22,526 bases of DNA, taken from the NCBI GenBank assembly GCA_946479725.1, contig CAMLHB010000020.1, positions 1 through 22,526 of the forward strand, given 5' to 3'. A program made the position numbers and the translations under genes. The number at the start of each line of letters is the position of its first letter. The first letter of the stretch is position 1. A model generated the notes under the pieces. The model was not told where the DNA came from. It made no database searches and was given only the letters and a program-made list of their open reading frames with translations. Below, piece after piece: positions 13,799 to 22,500 of this stretch. The DNA is from an uncultured Actinomycetes bacterium. GTDB lineage: Bacteria; Actinomycetota; Thermoleophilia; Solirubrobacterales; 70-9.

Positions 13799-13959
13799 TC
13801 GCCAATAATCGCCGGATATCCGCCGGGAATCCGATTCCCACTCTGGCGGCTGGCCAGAATTCTTTGCAGATCGCAGGGTCGCGGATTTCGCATTAGGAAG
13901 CCATTTGTCCCGCCCGTCGACCTACCGCTGACAGAACCCCTCAGGGACAAGCAGCCTAA

Positions 13960-14002
13960 ATCGCACCCAGGAGGTCGGCGGTTCGAATCCGCCTAGCTCC
14001 AT
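13960..14002 (+). repeat. attachment site: tRNA-Ala 3' half, copy 2 of 3
   Basis: A 43-base exact copy of 3987-4029 without the 5' half of a tRNA. It is the junction between segment 1 (9973 bases from copy 1) and segment 2 (1787 bases to copy 3). Confidence 0.92.
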
Positions 14003-14026
14003 GCAAAGCCGCTGCAACGGGTCGAG

Positions 14027-14057
14027 ATCTCGGCGCTTTTCCGCCAGGCGCCGAGAT
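14027..14057. terminator. hairpin after the recombinase remnant
   Basis: ATCTCGGCGC (14027-14036) and GCGCCGAGAT (14048-14057) form a perfect ten-base stem with an 11-base loop, just beyond the 3' end of the leftward recombinase fragment (stop at 14075). The position suits a terminator; there is no clear T-run on the minus strand. Confidence 0.45.
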
Positions 14058-14074
14058 GCTCTCGCCGGATTCAG

Positions 14075-14463
14075 TCAAATTCCGGTCAAGTGGCCCGCCG
14101 CCGGGCGCCCTTTCCTTTGCCGAGAGCCGGCTTTTCCGCTCCCCATCGGCACGGGGCAGGATGACCAAGTGCCGCCTTCTTCCCCGCACTCATCCTCGGG
14201 TTCAAGTAGGTCGGCGAAGGCGCTGCCGGCGAGTTGCGCACGCAGCTCGAGGCTGTGCCGGGCCTGATCGAAGAGATGGGTGTAGACGTCGAGCGTCGTG
14301 GTGAGTTGGGCTTGGCCAAGGATGCGGCTCACCTGGACGGACGTCGAGGCGCAGGTCGACGATCAGGTGGCTGGCGAAGGTGTGGCGGAGGTCGTGGGAG
14401 CGGAGCCGCGGGCAGCCGCCGTCTTCGAGGCCCGCCCTCTCGGCGGCGCTGTTGAGTGCGCGG
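14075..14463 (-). pseudogene. tyrosine recombinase (integrase), frameshifted 3' fragment
   Basis: Reading leftwards, ALNSAAERAGLEDGG and LRSHDLRHTFASHLIVDLRLDV give the Arg and HxxR box of a phage-type tyrosine recombinase. The next frame continues VSRILGQAQLTTTLDVYTHLFD, with the catalytic Tyr in LDVYTH. Removing one C from the run near 14337-14340 restores a continuous DLRLDV-VQ-VSRILG, so a single inserted base explains the break. Upstream (rightwards) the frame meets stops near 14540-14560, and the N-terminal and central parts are absent. It is probably the integrase that used the tRNA-Ala site, now broken, unless the extra base is a sequencing error; even then it would be truncated. Confidence 0.82.
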
Positions 14464-14575
14464 CGCTCCGCGTTCCGAATCTGGCGGCGCGGCTGGGACG
14501 ACCCCCCAGCGGGTGGCGTCGATGAAGGCGGCGCGCTCTACCCGAGCCCGCTCGATTACCAGCGGCCGCCCGAGC

Positions 14576-14581
14576 TACCCT
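14576..14581 (+). promoter_or_regulatory. -10-like TACCCT, probable leaderless start
   Basis: TACCCT ends six bases before the ATG at 14588, and no ribosome site is present. That spacing is typical of leaderless actinobacterial mRNAs. Confidence 0.4.
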
Positions 14582-14587
14582 GTCCTC

Positions 14588-14890
14588 ATGACCACCCGCC
14601 AGAAGGCCGAGCAGCTCCTGAGGACCATGCCCGACGAGCAGGTGCCGGTGGCGCTCGAGGCGCTCGAGGCCGTCGAACGCTACGCGCAGACGCTGAAAGT
14701 GCTGCGCACACGCGATCCTCAGAAGAGCGAGCGAGAGCTGATGGAATCGCTGGTCCGGATCAAAGAGGGCGATGATGCGATCGAGCAGATCGGGGCGCGC
14801 TTCGCCGGCGTCGATCCCGACGAGCTCGAGCGCGAGGCCGTCAAGGCCGTCGGCGAAGTGAGAGCCGAGCGCGCAAGCGGTAGCGCTTGA
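14588..14890 (+). CDS. probable antitoxin partner of PIN toxin
   Basis: A 100-residue helical, charged protein (TRQKAEQLLRTMPDEQVPVALEALEAVERYAQTL...). It has no recognisable DNA-binding motif, but its size, charge and position directly upstream of a PIN-domain gene fit an antitoxin. Its stop overlaps the toxin start (TTGA), which couples translation. The ATG at 14588 is chosen because a -10-like box lies six bases upstream; the longer open frame from 14456 runs into the recombinase remnant. Confidence 0.65.
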   Translation: MTTRQKAEQLLRTMPDEQVPVALEALEAVERYAQTLKVLRTRDPQKSERELMESLVRIKEGDDAIEQIGARFAGVDPDELEREAVKAVGEVRAERASGSA

Positions 14891-15315
14891 AGCGATTCGT
14901 CATCGACCCGAGCACGCTGGTTTCCGGGATTGCGGGAGTTCAGGGTGAGAGTCCGCCGGCGCTGCTCATTCGAGCGCTGCAGGCGATGCGGTTCGAGATC
15001 GTCGTCTGTCCCGAGATCCTGAGCGAGGTGAGCAAGGCGCTCCGCAAGCCCTACTTCCGGGACAGAGTGCCGGCCGCGGAGGCACGCCGCGCCGTGATGA
15101 GGATCAGGGAGGTCGCAATCCTCTCCGAGGATCCGCCTGCGATCGAGCCGACGCTGCGCGACCCGAACGACGACTACCTCCTCGCCCTCGCCCGCCAGGC
15201 CGGTGCCGAGGCCATCGTCACCGGAGACAAGGACCTACTCGACCATCACGAGGACTTGAGACCGCCTGCCATTACCGCTCGCGAAGCCTGCGAGTCGCTC
15301 GGCACCGGCGGTTAA
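14887..15315 (+). CDS. PIN-domain toxin (RNase), COG1569-like
   Basis: A protein of 142 residues. The acidic Mg-site residues of the PIN fold appear in order: D7 (FVIDPSTLVSG), E46/E43-type residues in CPEILSEVSKAL, D92/D94-95 in RDPNDDYLLALA, and D113-D115 in IVTGDKDLL. The family cleaves RNA, often tRNA or mRNA, when free of its antitoxin. The start is TTG, overlapping the antitoxin stop. The stop overlaps the end of the convergent DUF2293 fragment by four bases. The gene looks intact inside an otherwise decayed segment, as expected for an addictive module. Confidence 0.85.
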   Translation: MKRFVIDPSTLVSGIAGVQGESPPALLIRALQAMRFEIVVCPEILSEVSKALRKPYFRDRVPAAEARRAVMRIREVAILSEDPPAIEPTLRDPNDDYLLALARQAGAEAIVTGDKDLLDHHEDLRPPAITAREACESLGTGG

Positions 15316-15524
15316 CCGCTCGGCGGGTCGCGCCACTCCTCCAGCATCCGCTCCACCTCCTCCCGCACCAGCATCCGCGCCTCGCCGCGGTCCCGGCCCG
15401 ACATCAGCAGCTGGTCGTAGGGCGTGTCCCGGTGGCGGACCGAGGCGGCGACGGCAAGGGTGAGCGCGCCGGGATCGAGCGCCGCGCCGCGGCGCCGCGG
15501 CCGACCGAGCATCGTCATCCTCAC
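15312..15524 (-). pseudogene. DUF2293-like fragment
   Basis: Seventy residues with ALTLAVAASVRHRDTPYDQLLMSGRDRGEARMLV...VERMLEEWRD resemble the C-terminal part of DUF2293 proteins (HxxTxYDxLLxxGxxRxxAR). Those are usually longer, and nothing recognisable continues upstream in this frame, so I treat it as a truncated relic. It is convergent with the PIN gene. Function unknown. Confidence 0.45.
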
Positions 15525-15746
15525 AGCCGATCAGTTCAAGCGCCGCCGCCACGTCGCCGGGGGCCTCGATGTCGTGCTCCCCCAATCGAGCTAGGGCGCG
15601 TGCGACCGAGGTGGGCGACAAGCCCTACGGGCACCGCCTCAGTCTGCCTCAATCGCGGCGAAGAAAAAGATCGCTCACTCGAACCGCCCCTCCGAATTTC
15701 AGGCACTTCTCGCCAGAAGCGACTTCTCGTCAGCCGTCCTCCTTGC
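15525..15746. other. non-coding right end of segment 2
   Basis: I see no gene. It contains AACCGCCCCTCCG (15682-15694) followed by TTCAGGCAC (15698-15706). This is the same pair of motifs, at nearly the same spacing, as at 13752-13777, but the second arm of the hairpin is missing. Confidence 0.55.
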
Positions 15747-15789
15747 ATCGCACCCAGGAGGTCGGCGGTTCGAATCCGCCTAGCTCCAT
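15747..15789 (+). repeat. distal attR: tRNA-Ala 3' half, copy 3 of 3
   Basis: A 43-base exact copy of 3987-4029. The next three bases (CGG) also match the sequence after the tRNA. This is the outermost copy, so it probably marks the original tRNA 3' end and the return to chromosome. Confidence 0.9.
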
Positions 15790-15803
15790 CGGGGAGGCTG
15801 TCC

Positions 15804-18800
15804 TCAATCTCCGAAGACGTTGTAACGCTCGACAGCCTCGACCCAGTAGTTGCCTTGCTGATGGCGGGGGTCGTGGAGGGAGCAGTTGTAGAAGACGGCC
15901 TCGTCCTCGCCCTTGACGCAAAGCTCGTGGATCTCCCCCGGCGGGTGGTAGCGCTCGGTGTCCAGGAGGTCGTTGTCGAGATCGCAGGTCGAGCAGAGGA
16001 CGCTGCTGCTCGCGACCTCGTGGCTACTGGGCCGGGACAGCCGGATCCGCAGGCCGATGTCGGTCGTCAGTGCCGAGGCGCCGGCCTCGGCCGCGTCGCC
16101 GAAGAACTCCTCGCGCACCCGCCGGGCGACCTGCGTCCGGAAGGTCCCGAGCTCTTCCCGCAGCTCGCCGACCAAGAGCAGGCCCGGCCTGCCGCGGCGG
16201 CCTGCCATCCGTTCGGCGATCTCCATCAGGCCGGTGAGGTAGAGGTGCCGCTCCGGCTGCTGTCGCAGTTCCTCGGCGTCGCTGAAGGGGGAGACCGTGA
16301 AATCCTCGCCCCTGTTCCTCGGCCTGCTGCGGAAGCCGAACTGGACCTGGTTGAGAAGAAATTTCGTTCCGGCGATTCCCTTGCGGGCGTGGCCATCGGG
16401 ATCCGTCGACGCCGCCTTCGCCGCGGCTTCCGCCCAGAGCTCGCGGAATTCGTCCACTGCCCGCACCTCCCCGCCGCTGCCGGAGTCAAGGCTGGAGAGC
16501 ATCCGCAGCTCTTTGAGGGGGACGGCGCTCAGGTGGGCGATCACGATGTCCGCCTCGTCGACGGCTTCGAGCAGGTCCCTCCCACCTTTCGCGTAGAGAT
16601 CCGGGTTGACCTCTTCGCCGGTCCTGAGTTCCTCCTGCCGCGGCGCGCCGGTATCGCCGCTGAAGAGGATCGATGCTTCTTCACCCTTTGGCCCCGACCG
16701 CAGCAGGAACCCCTGGGAGGCATATCCGTGCGCGTCGGTGTGGCCCCAGGTTTTCACCGGCTCGATCCGCAGTCGCCGCGGCTTGAGGAAGATTTCCGCT
16801 TTCTCCACCGCCCTCAGCCGGGCTGCGTCGTCGCGACTGGTGATCTCCGCGATCTCCTCGAAACCGAGGACGCGGACGGCGTCGCTCCTCGGGGCGGGTT
16901 TGTCCGTCCCCCTTTCCTTCTTGATCGGGTGGGGCTGGCCGAAATACCCGTAACGGCGGCGGACACTCTCGTTGCCGACGATCGTCAGGCACCTGTTCTT
17001 GTCCTGGTTGAAAGTCCCGTCGCCGAGGTCGCGCCGAATCCCCATCAGCGCCAGCAGGGCGTCAACCGAAGCGATGTGGTCGGCGTGGTCGTGGGTGAGG
17101 ATGATCATGTGCACGTCGGCAATCGAATAACCGCACGCGTAGAGGTTTTCGATGAAGTCCGGACCGGGATCGACGGCGATGCCGAAGGGTTTTCCAGGCC
17201 CCGGTTCGTGAACCTGCACCAGGTAGCCCCCGCCCGAGGCCCGAAAGGCGGCCGGCCGAGGAAGGAAGGGAAAGAAGCTGCTGTAGCGGCGCAGACAGAC
17301 GAAGTCCAGCGCGTGCTGACCGGTTTCCATCTCGGGCTTCTTTTTGGCTTCCCGCATCAGGTACCCGTAGACCTGTGCCAGCTTGACGTTGCTGCTGTCG
17401 GTATGCGTCAGGAAGGACCGCAACAGCCCCTCCGAGATCCTCTGCCCGGGCAGCCGGGCGATGGGATGGTCCCGATCCTCAACCCTCCCGCGTGACGTCG
17501 CCGCGAGCCAGTGCTGCAGGGTCAACTCGGTGATCCGGGCGGCGTCCTCGAAGGACCCCCCACCCGACGGCCACTGGGCGCCGAGAGGAACCTCCACGGA
17601 CCGCGGCAGAATCTCCGGCTCGGATGCGGGCTCGCCCGCCGCGCGGCCCTCACCCTGCCCCTCCCGTTCCCGCGCCTCCAGCTCCTCCCGCGCTTCCATG
17701 ATGTTCATCAGGTCCGTTGCCGCCAGCGTGCTGGTGGGGTCGAGCGAGAGCGCCTGCTGGACGCAATCAAAGGCGAGCTGGTACAGGCGCTGGCGGCCGC
17801 TGCCGTCGAACGTCCTCTCCGCGGGCCGGTGGGGAAGCCGGAGTATGAAGATGAGGTGGCCCATCCTCATCACGATGTCCGCCGCGAGGAGGCGCAGGTG
17901 GACCGGGGAGCGCAGGGTGACGAACTGCTCGACGAGGGGCTCGATCCGATCGCGCACATCGATCCGGCTTATCTCCGGGTCGTCGACGAGGGGCTCCAGC
18001 CACTCGATGAAGTCGTTAACGACGTCGACGTTCGCGGTCGCGTGGGTTTCAGACTGGACGAGGAGCAGGTAGGCCCGCCAGGCGCGGGCGTACTGGAGGA
18101 TGCTGCGCTTGTGGTGGCCAAGCTCAAAGTTGGCCTTCCCCTCGTTGATTAAGAGGTTGATCCGCCAGTGTGAGCCCTTGATCAGGCGGCCTATCTCGGC
18201 GTCGTCTTCCAAGCCTCTGGTGTGCCGTCGGGCGCGCCGGAAGTACCGCAGGGCCATCCGGTAGGCGTGCTGGCCCCGGTAGATGCGGCCGATGTGCAAC
18301 TCGCACATCGCGGTCATTCCCTCGAGGAAGGTTTTCGTCCCCGGAACCCTCAGCCCCCGCGTCTGGGACGGTTTCCGGAGGCCGCGCAGGAGCCGGGTCA
18401 GCTTGTGGTAGTCACGGTAGGTCGCGTCGGTCTTTCCCCTCGTCCACGAGGAGAAGGCCCGACGGTGCAGCGACAGGAGGCTGAGCTGAGCTGAGATCCA
18501 CATGCAGTAGGTGGGCGCGAGGCGGTCGCAGCAGTTCTCGTAGTCGGCGATGACCTCGTCCCGCTCCACTTCGTCTTCGGCGAAGATCCAGCTGACCGCC
18601 CGGGCGGTGGCGAACACGAAAGTGTTCAGCGCCTCCGCATAGCCGAGCATCCGCTCGACATTGGCCTGCGTGGCCGGCATGGTCGTGAACATCTGGCGAA
18701 AGCCTCCCGCGAGGAGGTTCTCCGCCTTATGCATCCAGATGTGCGCTTCGCTGAACGCTTCGATGATCGTCGACAGCAGCGGATGCGAGCCTCCGGCGTC

Positions 18801-19451
18801 GCTTTCCAGGAGGGCGCGCCAGCGTTCGGGACGATCGGAGTCGTCGTCGCCGGCAGGACCGACGGCAGGCGAAAGCGCTTCTATCCCCTGCAACCGGTCC
18901 TGGATGCGGCCGATCTTCCCCTCGATCAGGGAGTTCGGCTGCGGTTTCAACCGGGACCCGCGCCGCTGAGGGTCGTGGATGAAGGCGAGTTTGCTCCCCA
19001 ACCTGGCGCCAACCGCTTGAGGATCGGTGGCCGCGGCGCGATTGGCGCGGTAGAGATGGAGGGCGGCTTCGGAGTCGCGGTAGAAGCGGGCGATCTTGCG
19101 AAGGAGCCGGACATTGGGCTCGAAGACCGCTTTGCCCGCAGCCTCGTCATGGTCACTGAACGGGCTTGGGCGGCGGGAGCCGAGGTGGTCTTTCCGGTCG
19201 AGGTGCGGCAATCGGTGCAACCGGTTGCGGAGGTTTTCGTTGCACTGGAGGGAGGCTTTGACCGCGTTCTTGAGGGCACCCGCGGCCATCACCTTTTCCC
19301 CACTCGGCGCCGTCTCGAGTTCCTCGTCGAGAGCTTCGAGCCGCTCGCACGCGAACTGGTAGCAGCCGAGGCTGTGGAGAGTCTCGGCGTAGAGGTAATC
19401 GCTCAGCCAGGTCTGCAGGTCCGTGCCTGACGATTGGACGAGGCCCGTCAT
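15804..19451 (-). CDS. large helical/TPR-like protein with C-terminal metallo-beta-lactamase domain
   Basis: A 1215-residue cytoplasmic protein without signal peptide or membrane segment. Residues 1-~700 are mostly helical with TPR-like stretches, for example ALRYFRRARRHTRGL, then KANFELGHHKRSILQYARAWRAYLLL. Residues ~740-1215 form an MBL-fold hydrolase: YLVQVHE, AVDPGPD, then HDHADH at 787-792 (zinc motif HxHxDH), a later GHTDAHGY and FSGDTGA that may give further ligands. The tail has paired Cys (CSTCD) and HxPGEIHELCVKGEDE. The substrate could be a nucleic acid or nucleotide, as for RNase Z-like relatives, but this is not determined. It ends 14 bases from the distal attachment site. The upstream DNA has an AT-rich box (TAATTT) near the ATG and no ribosome site. 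Confidence 0.75.
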   Translation of the reverse strand: MTGLVQSSGTDLQTWLSDYLYAETLHSLGCYQFACERLEALDEELETAPSGEKVMAAGALKNAVKASLQCNENLRNRLHRLPHLDRKDHLGSRRPSPFSDHDEAAGKAVFEPNVRLLRKIARFYRDSEAALHLYRANRAAATDPQAVGARLGSKLAFIHDPQRRGSRLKPQPNSLIEGKIGRIQDRLQGIEALSPAVGPAGDDDSDRPERWRALLESDAGGSHPLLSTIIEAFSEAHIWMHKAENLLAGGFRQMFTTMPATQANVERMLGYAEALNTFVFATARAVSWIFAEDEVERDEVIADYENCCDRLAPTYCMWISAQLSLLSLHRRAFSSWTRGKTDATYRDYHKLTRLLRGLRKPSQTRGLRVPGTKTFLEGMTAMCELHIGRIYRGQHAYRMALRYFRRARRHTRGLEDDAEIGRLIKGSHWRINLLINEGKANFELGHHKRSILQYARAWRAYLLLVQSETHATANVDVVNDFIEWLEPLVDDPEISRIDVRDRIEPLVEQFVTLRSPVHLRLLAADIVMRMGHLIFILRLPHRPAERTFDGSGRQRLYQLAFDCVQQALSLDPTSTLAATDLMNIMEAREELEAREREGQGEGRAAGEPASEPEILPRSVEVPLGAQWPSGGGSFEDAARITELTLQHWLAATSRGRVEDRDHPIARLPGQRISEGLLRSFLTHTDSSNVKLAQVYGYLMREAKKKPEMETGQHALDFVCLRRYSSFFPFLPRPAAFRASGGGYLVQVHEPGPGKPFGIAVDPGPDFIENLYACGYSIADVHMIILTHDHADHIASVDALLALMGIRRDLGDGTFNQDKNRCLTIVGNESVRRRYGYFGQPHPIKKERGTDKPAPRSDAVRVLGFEEIAEITSRDDAARLRAVEKAEIFLKPRRLRIEPVKTWGHTDAHGYASQGFLLRSGPKGEEASILFSGDTGAPRQEELRTGEEVNPDLYAKGGRDLLEAVDEADIVIAHLSAVPLKELRMLSSLDSGSGGEVRAVDEFRELWAEAAAKAASTDPDGHARKGIAGTKFLLNQVQFGFRSRPRNRGEDFTVSPFSDAEELRQQPERHLYLTGLMEIAERMAGRRGRPGLLLVGELREELGTFRTQVARRVREEFFGDAAEAGASALTTDIGLRIRLSRPSSHEVASSSVLCSTCDLDNDLLDTERYHPPGEIHELCVKGEDEAVFYNCSLHDPRHQQGNYWVEAVERYNVFGD

Positions 19452-19460
19452 AGAGCGGGC

Positions 19461-19466
19461 AAATTA
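19461..19466 (-). promoter_or_regulatory. -10-like TAATTT before the MBL gene
   Basis: On the minus strand TAATTT lies nine bases before the ATG (19451), within the only AT-rich patch in this region. That fits a nearly leaderless transcript. No -35 box at the right spacing was found. Confidence 0.3.
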
Positions 19467-19502
19467 CATTAATCAGTGTCACGGTAGCCTCGCCCGCATC
19501 AC

Positions 19503-22500
19503 CTACCCCGTGCCGACAAACACGTGGCCGCCGGCGCTGAGGGCGACGCAGTAGCTGGGGGTGGGGCAGGAGATGTCCTGGAGGTAGCCGAAGGGGATGT
19601 CGCGGTTGAGGTCGGCGAAGAGCCAGGCGGAGGGGTCGGCGGTGGGGGTGGTGGAGCTCCAGACGGCGTCGCCCTCTCCGCCTCCGACGGCTGCGCAGAG
19701 GCTGGGGCTGGGGCAGGCGACGTCTTCGAACTGGTTGAACTCCTCGGTCGGGGGGAAGAGGGAGATCGTGGTCCAGGCTTGGGTTCCGCCGGCGGGGTCG
19801 GCGGAGGTCACGAGGCCGGTGAACTCGCCCACGGCCGCGCAGAAGGAGGCGGTCGGGCAGGAGACGGCTGAGAGCGGTTCCGGCAGCAGCACTTCGTTGG
19901 AGCCGTAGTCACGGGCGTCGACCCGGAATCGTTTCCAGCCCGGGACGACCGCGGCGGGGGCGGAGGAGACGAGGGCCTCGCCGCGATTGTCGACCGCCAC
20001 GCAAAAGCTGTCGGTGGGGCAGGAGACGTCGGTGATGTAGACGTCGCCGACGAACGAGGGGCTCCAGGCCGCTTCGCCGCCGGTCGGGTCGGTCGAGGAC
20101 CACATCGTCCCGTCGCCGGACACCGCGACGCAGAGCGAAGCCGAGGGACAGGAAATGGCGTTCAGCCGTTCGTATTCGCGCAGCGGAGTCTTCGTCCACG
20201 TTCCGGCTCCCCCGGTCGGGTCGGTCGAGGTGAGCACGTGCCCCCCTTCGTCGACCGCCACGCACAGGCTCAGCGTCGGGCAGGAGACCCCGGTCAGGGA
20301 GGTGAGCGCTTCTTCGGGCGGGTCGACGCCGGCGACCAGGTTCCAGCTGCCGGCGGGGTTCGACGTCCAGATCGCGTCGCCGCCGGCGCTGACGGCGACG
20401 CAACGTCCCGTCGTCGGGCAGGAGAGGTCGGTCAGCGGCGTGTAGCCGGTTTCCTTCAGGGCGCTCCAGGCGTCGGCGCCGCCGAGCGGGTCGCCGGCGG
20501 CCATGATCCTCCCCAGCTGCGCATCGAGGGCGACGCAGAACGAAGCGGTCGGACAGTCGAGGTCCTCGGGCGTGTCGCCGCCGATCCCTTCGGCCGCCGT
20601 CCAGGCCCCCGCGGGGTTTCCCGGTTCACTCGTGGTGAGGACCTGGTCATGCGAGTTGGTCAGGTAGCAGCGCGAGACGGAGGGGCAGGAGAGGTTGGTC
20701 GCGAAGATGTTCGGGTCCCCCCCGCCGACGGTCTTCGCGAACCAGGAGGCGGGGCTGGTGGGGCTCGTCGAGGCGATCGCCCGCCCGCCCTGGTCGGCGA
20801 TGACGCAGAGGCTCGCCGAAGGGCAGTCGACCTCGGTCAGTTGGCCGCCAAGGTGCACCGGCTGCCAGCTGGACGCCGGCCCGGTCGGATTCGTCGAGAC
20901 GAAGGCGTCGCCGTCGAGGTCGGTGGCGACGCAGAGCGAGGCGGTCGGGCAGGAGACGGCGACGAGGGACTGGGAGCCGAGATCGACGTGGTGCCAGGCC
21001 CCTTCACCGCCACTGGGTTCGGTCGAGCTGAGGATGTCCCCGGCGTTGCCGACGGCGACGCAGAGATTCGCACTCGCGCAGGAGACGCTTTCGACGTAGC
21101 TGGCCACGTTCATGAGCTGGAAGCGATGCCAGGCGCCGGCGCCGCCGTCCGGGTTGGTCGAGGTCGCCATCGGGCCGCCGCCGGCGGCGAAGCAGAAGGA
21201 TGCCGACGGGCAGGAGATCGAGCGCAGCGAGGAGAACGAGATTCGGGTCGTCGACCAGGTCCCGGCGCCGCCGCTCGGATCCGCCGAGACGATCGCGTTC
21301 CCGTACACGTCGACGGCCGCACAGAACGCGGGGGTCGGGCAGGAGACGCCTTCGGGAAAGCCGGTCTGCGTGTAAGGGGGGTGATCGTAGACCTGGTGCG
21401 GCGCCCCCCAGTCGAGCACGCTGCCGAGACCGCCGCCGCTTTCGACCGGCGGAACCGTCGGGCCGGGGTTCGGCAAAGACGTCCCGCCGCCGCTGCTGCC
21501 GCCACCGCCGCCGCTGCCGCCGCCTTTGCCGCAACCACTCCAGATGCGGTGGGTGAAGGCGCTGAAATCAGGGGTGCCGATCGAGACCGGGCCGACCTTG
21601 CCGCCGGCCGCGAAGCTGCCGAGCTTCCAGTCGAGGTAGCACCTGCCCGGCTGCAGGGCAGCTTCGAGCGCGGTCCCCGCCTTCATCGAGACGTCAGCGA
21701 CGTTGCGCGCTCCCACCCCGGCCTCGAGGTCGACGTCGCCCTCGACCGATGCCGTGAGCGTGTTCGAGCCGGCGAAGTTGGCGCTCGGGCGCGAGACGGT
21801 AAAGACCGGCGCGGGGATCAGCAGCGGCCCGGCGCGCCGGGTGCGCATCCCCACTTCGCTCTTCCAGGAGTAGGTGACGGTCACGTCGCTGCTCTCGGTG
21901 AGGTTGACCTTCGCGGTGACCGGGAGGGCGACGTAGGCGGGAACCAGGACCGGCCCGACGGGGATGGCGAACGGGACCTCGGGCGCGGCGAGCTCCTTCT
22001 TGCAGTGCACCCCGCCGGTGGTCTTGAGCTTGAACCCGAAGGTCCAGTTGGAGGAGACGACCAGGTCGGCCTTCGGCCCGCCGCTCCACGGGTTGGCGTT
22101 GATGTCGGCGTCGACGGCGAGTCCGTCGAGCCGGACGACCGGCGCCAGCTTCGCCTCGCCCGAGAGGCCGCAGGCGCGGGTGATGTCGTTTTCGACCTTG
22201 ATCCCGAGCAGCGCCGAGGTGCTGGCCTGGTCGGCGGTGGCGACCGCGCCGCCGGTGTCGATCACGGGGACGGCCTCGGTGACCGGAACCGGGCGCAGGT
22301 GCAGGAGGTCCGCTCCGTGGCGGTGGTCGATGCTGGTGATCCGCGCGACCAGACCGGAGGGAAGGGCCGTGGTCGGGCCGGAGAGCAGAACCTGACCGGG
22401 CCGGTAGCGGGACCCGCGCCGCACGGCCAACGCCTCGGGATCGGCGGCCGAGCCGATGACCTTGAACCCGGGGGCGAGCGGGGTCGCCTCGGGGTTGACG

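Larger units (their letters stand above)
13654..13959. other. non-coding right end of segment 1
   Basis: I see no gene. The stretch contains a decayed tRNA-3'-end-like fragment (13698-13727), the motif AACCGCCCCTCCG (13752-13764, repeated at 15682-15694) and a strong hairpin (13769-13798). It also holds a CGCCGGATATCCGCCGG-like stretch similar to the left end of the island. Confidence 0.6.

Noticed and set aside
13940..14003. tRNA genes at the second and third att copies
   Set aside because: Only the 3' half is present; there is no acceptor 5' strand or D-arm before 13960 or 15747.
15525..15621. N-terminal part of the DUF2293 fragment in another frame
   Set aside because: SVARALARLGEHDIEAPGDVAAALELIG is protein-like but I could not connect it to DUF2293 by a simple one-base shift, so it is not annotated.
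3987..15789. CRISPR array from the three identical 43-base repeats
   Set aside because: Spacing is 10 kb and 1.8 kb, and the repeat is a tRNA 3' half.
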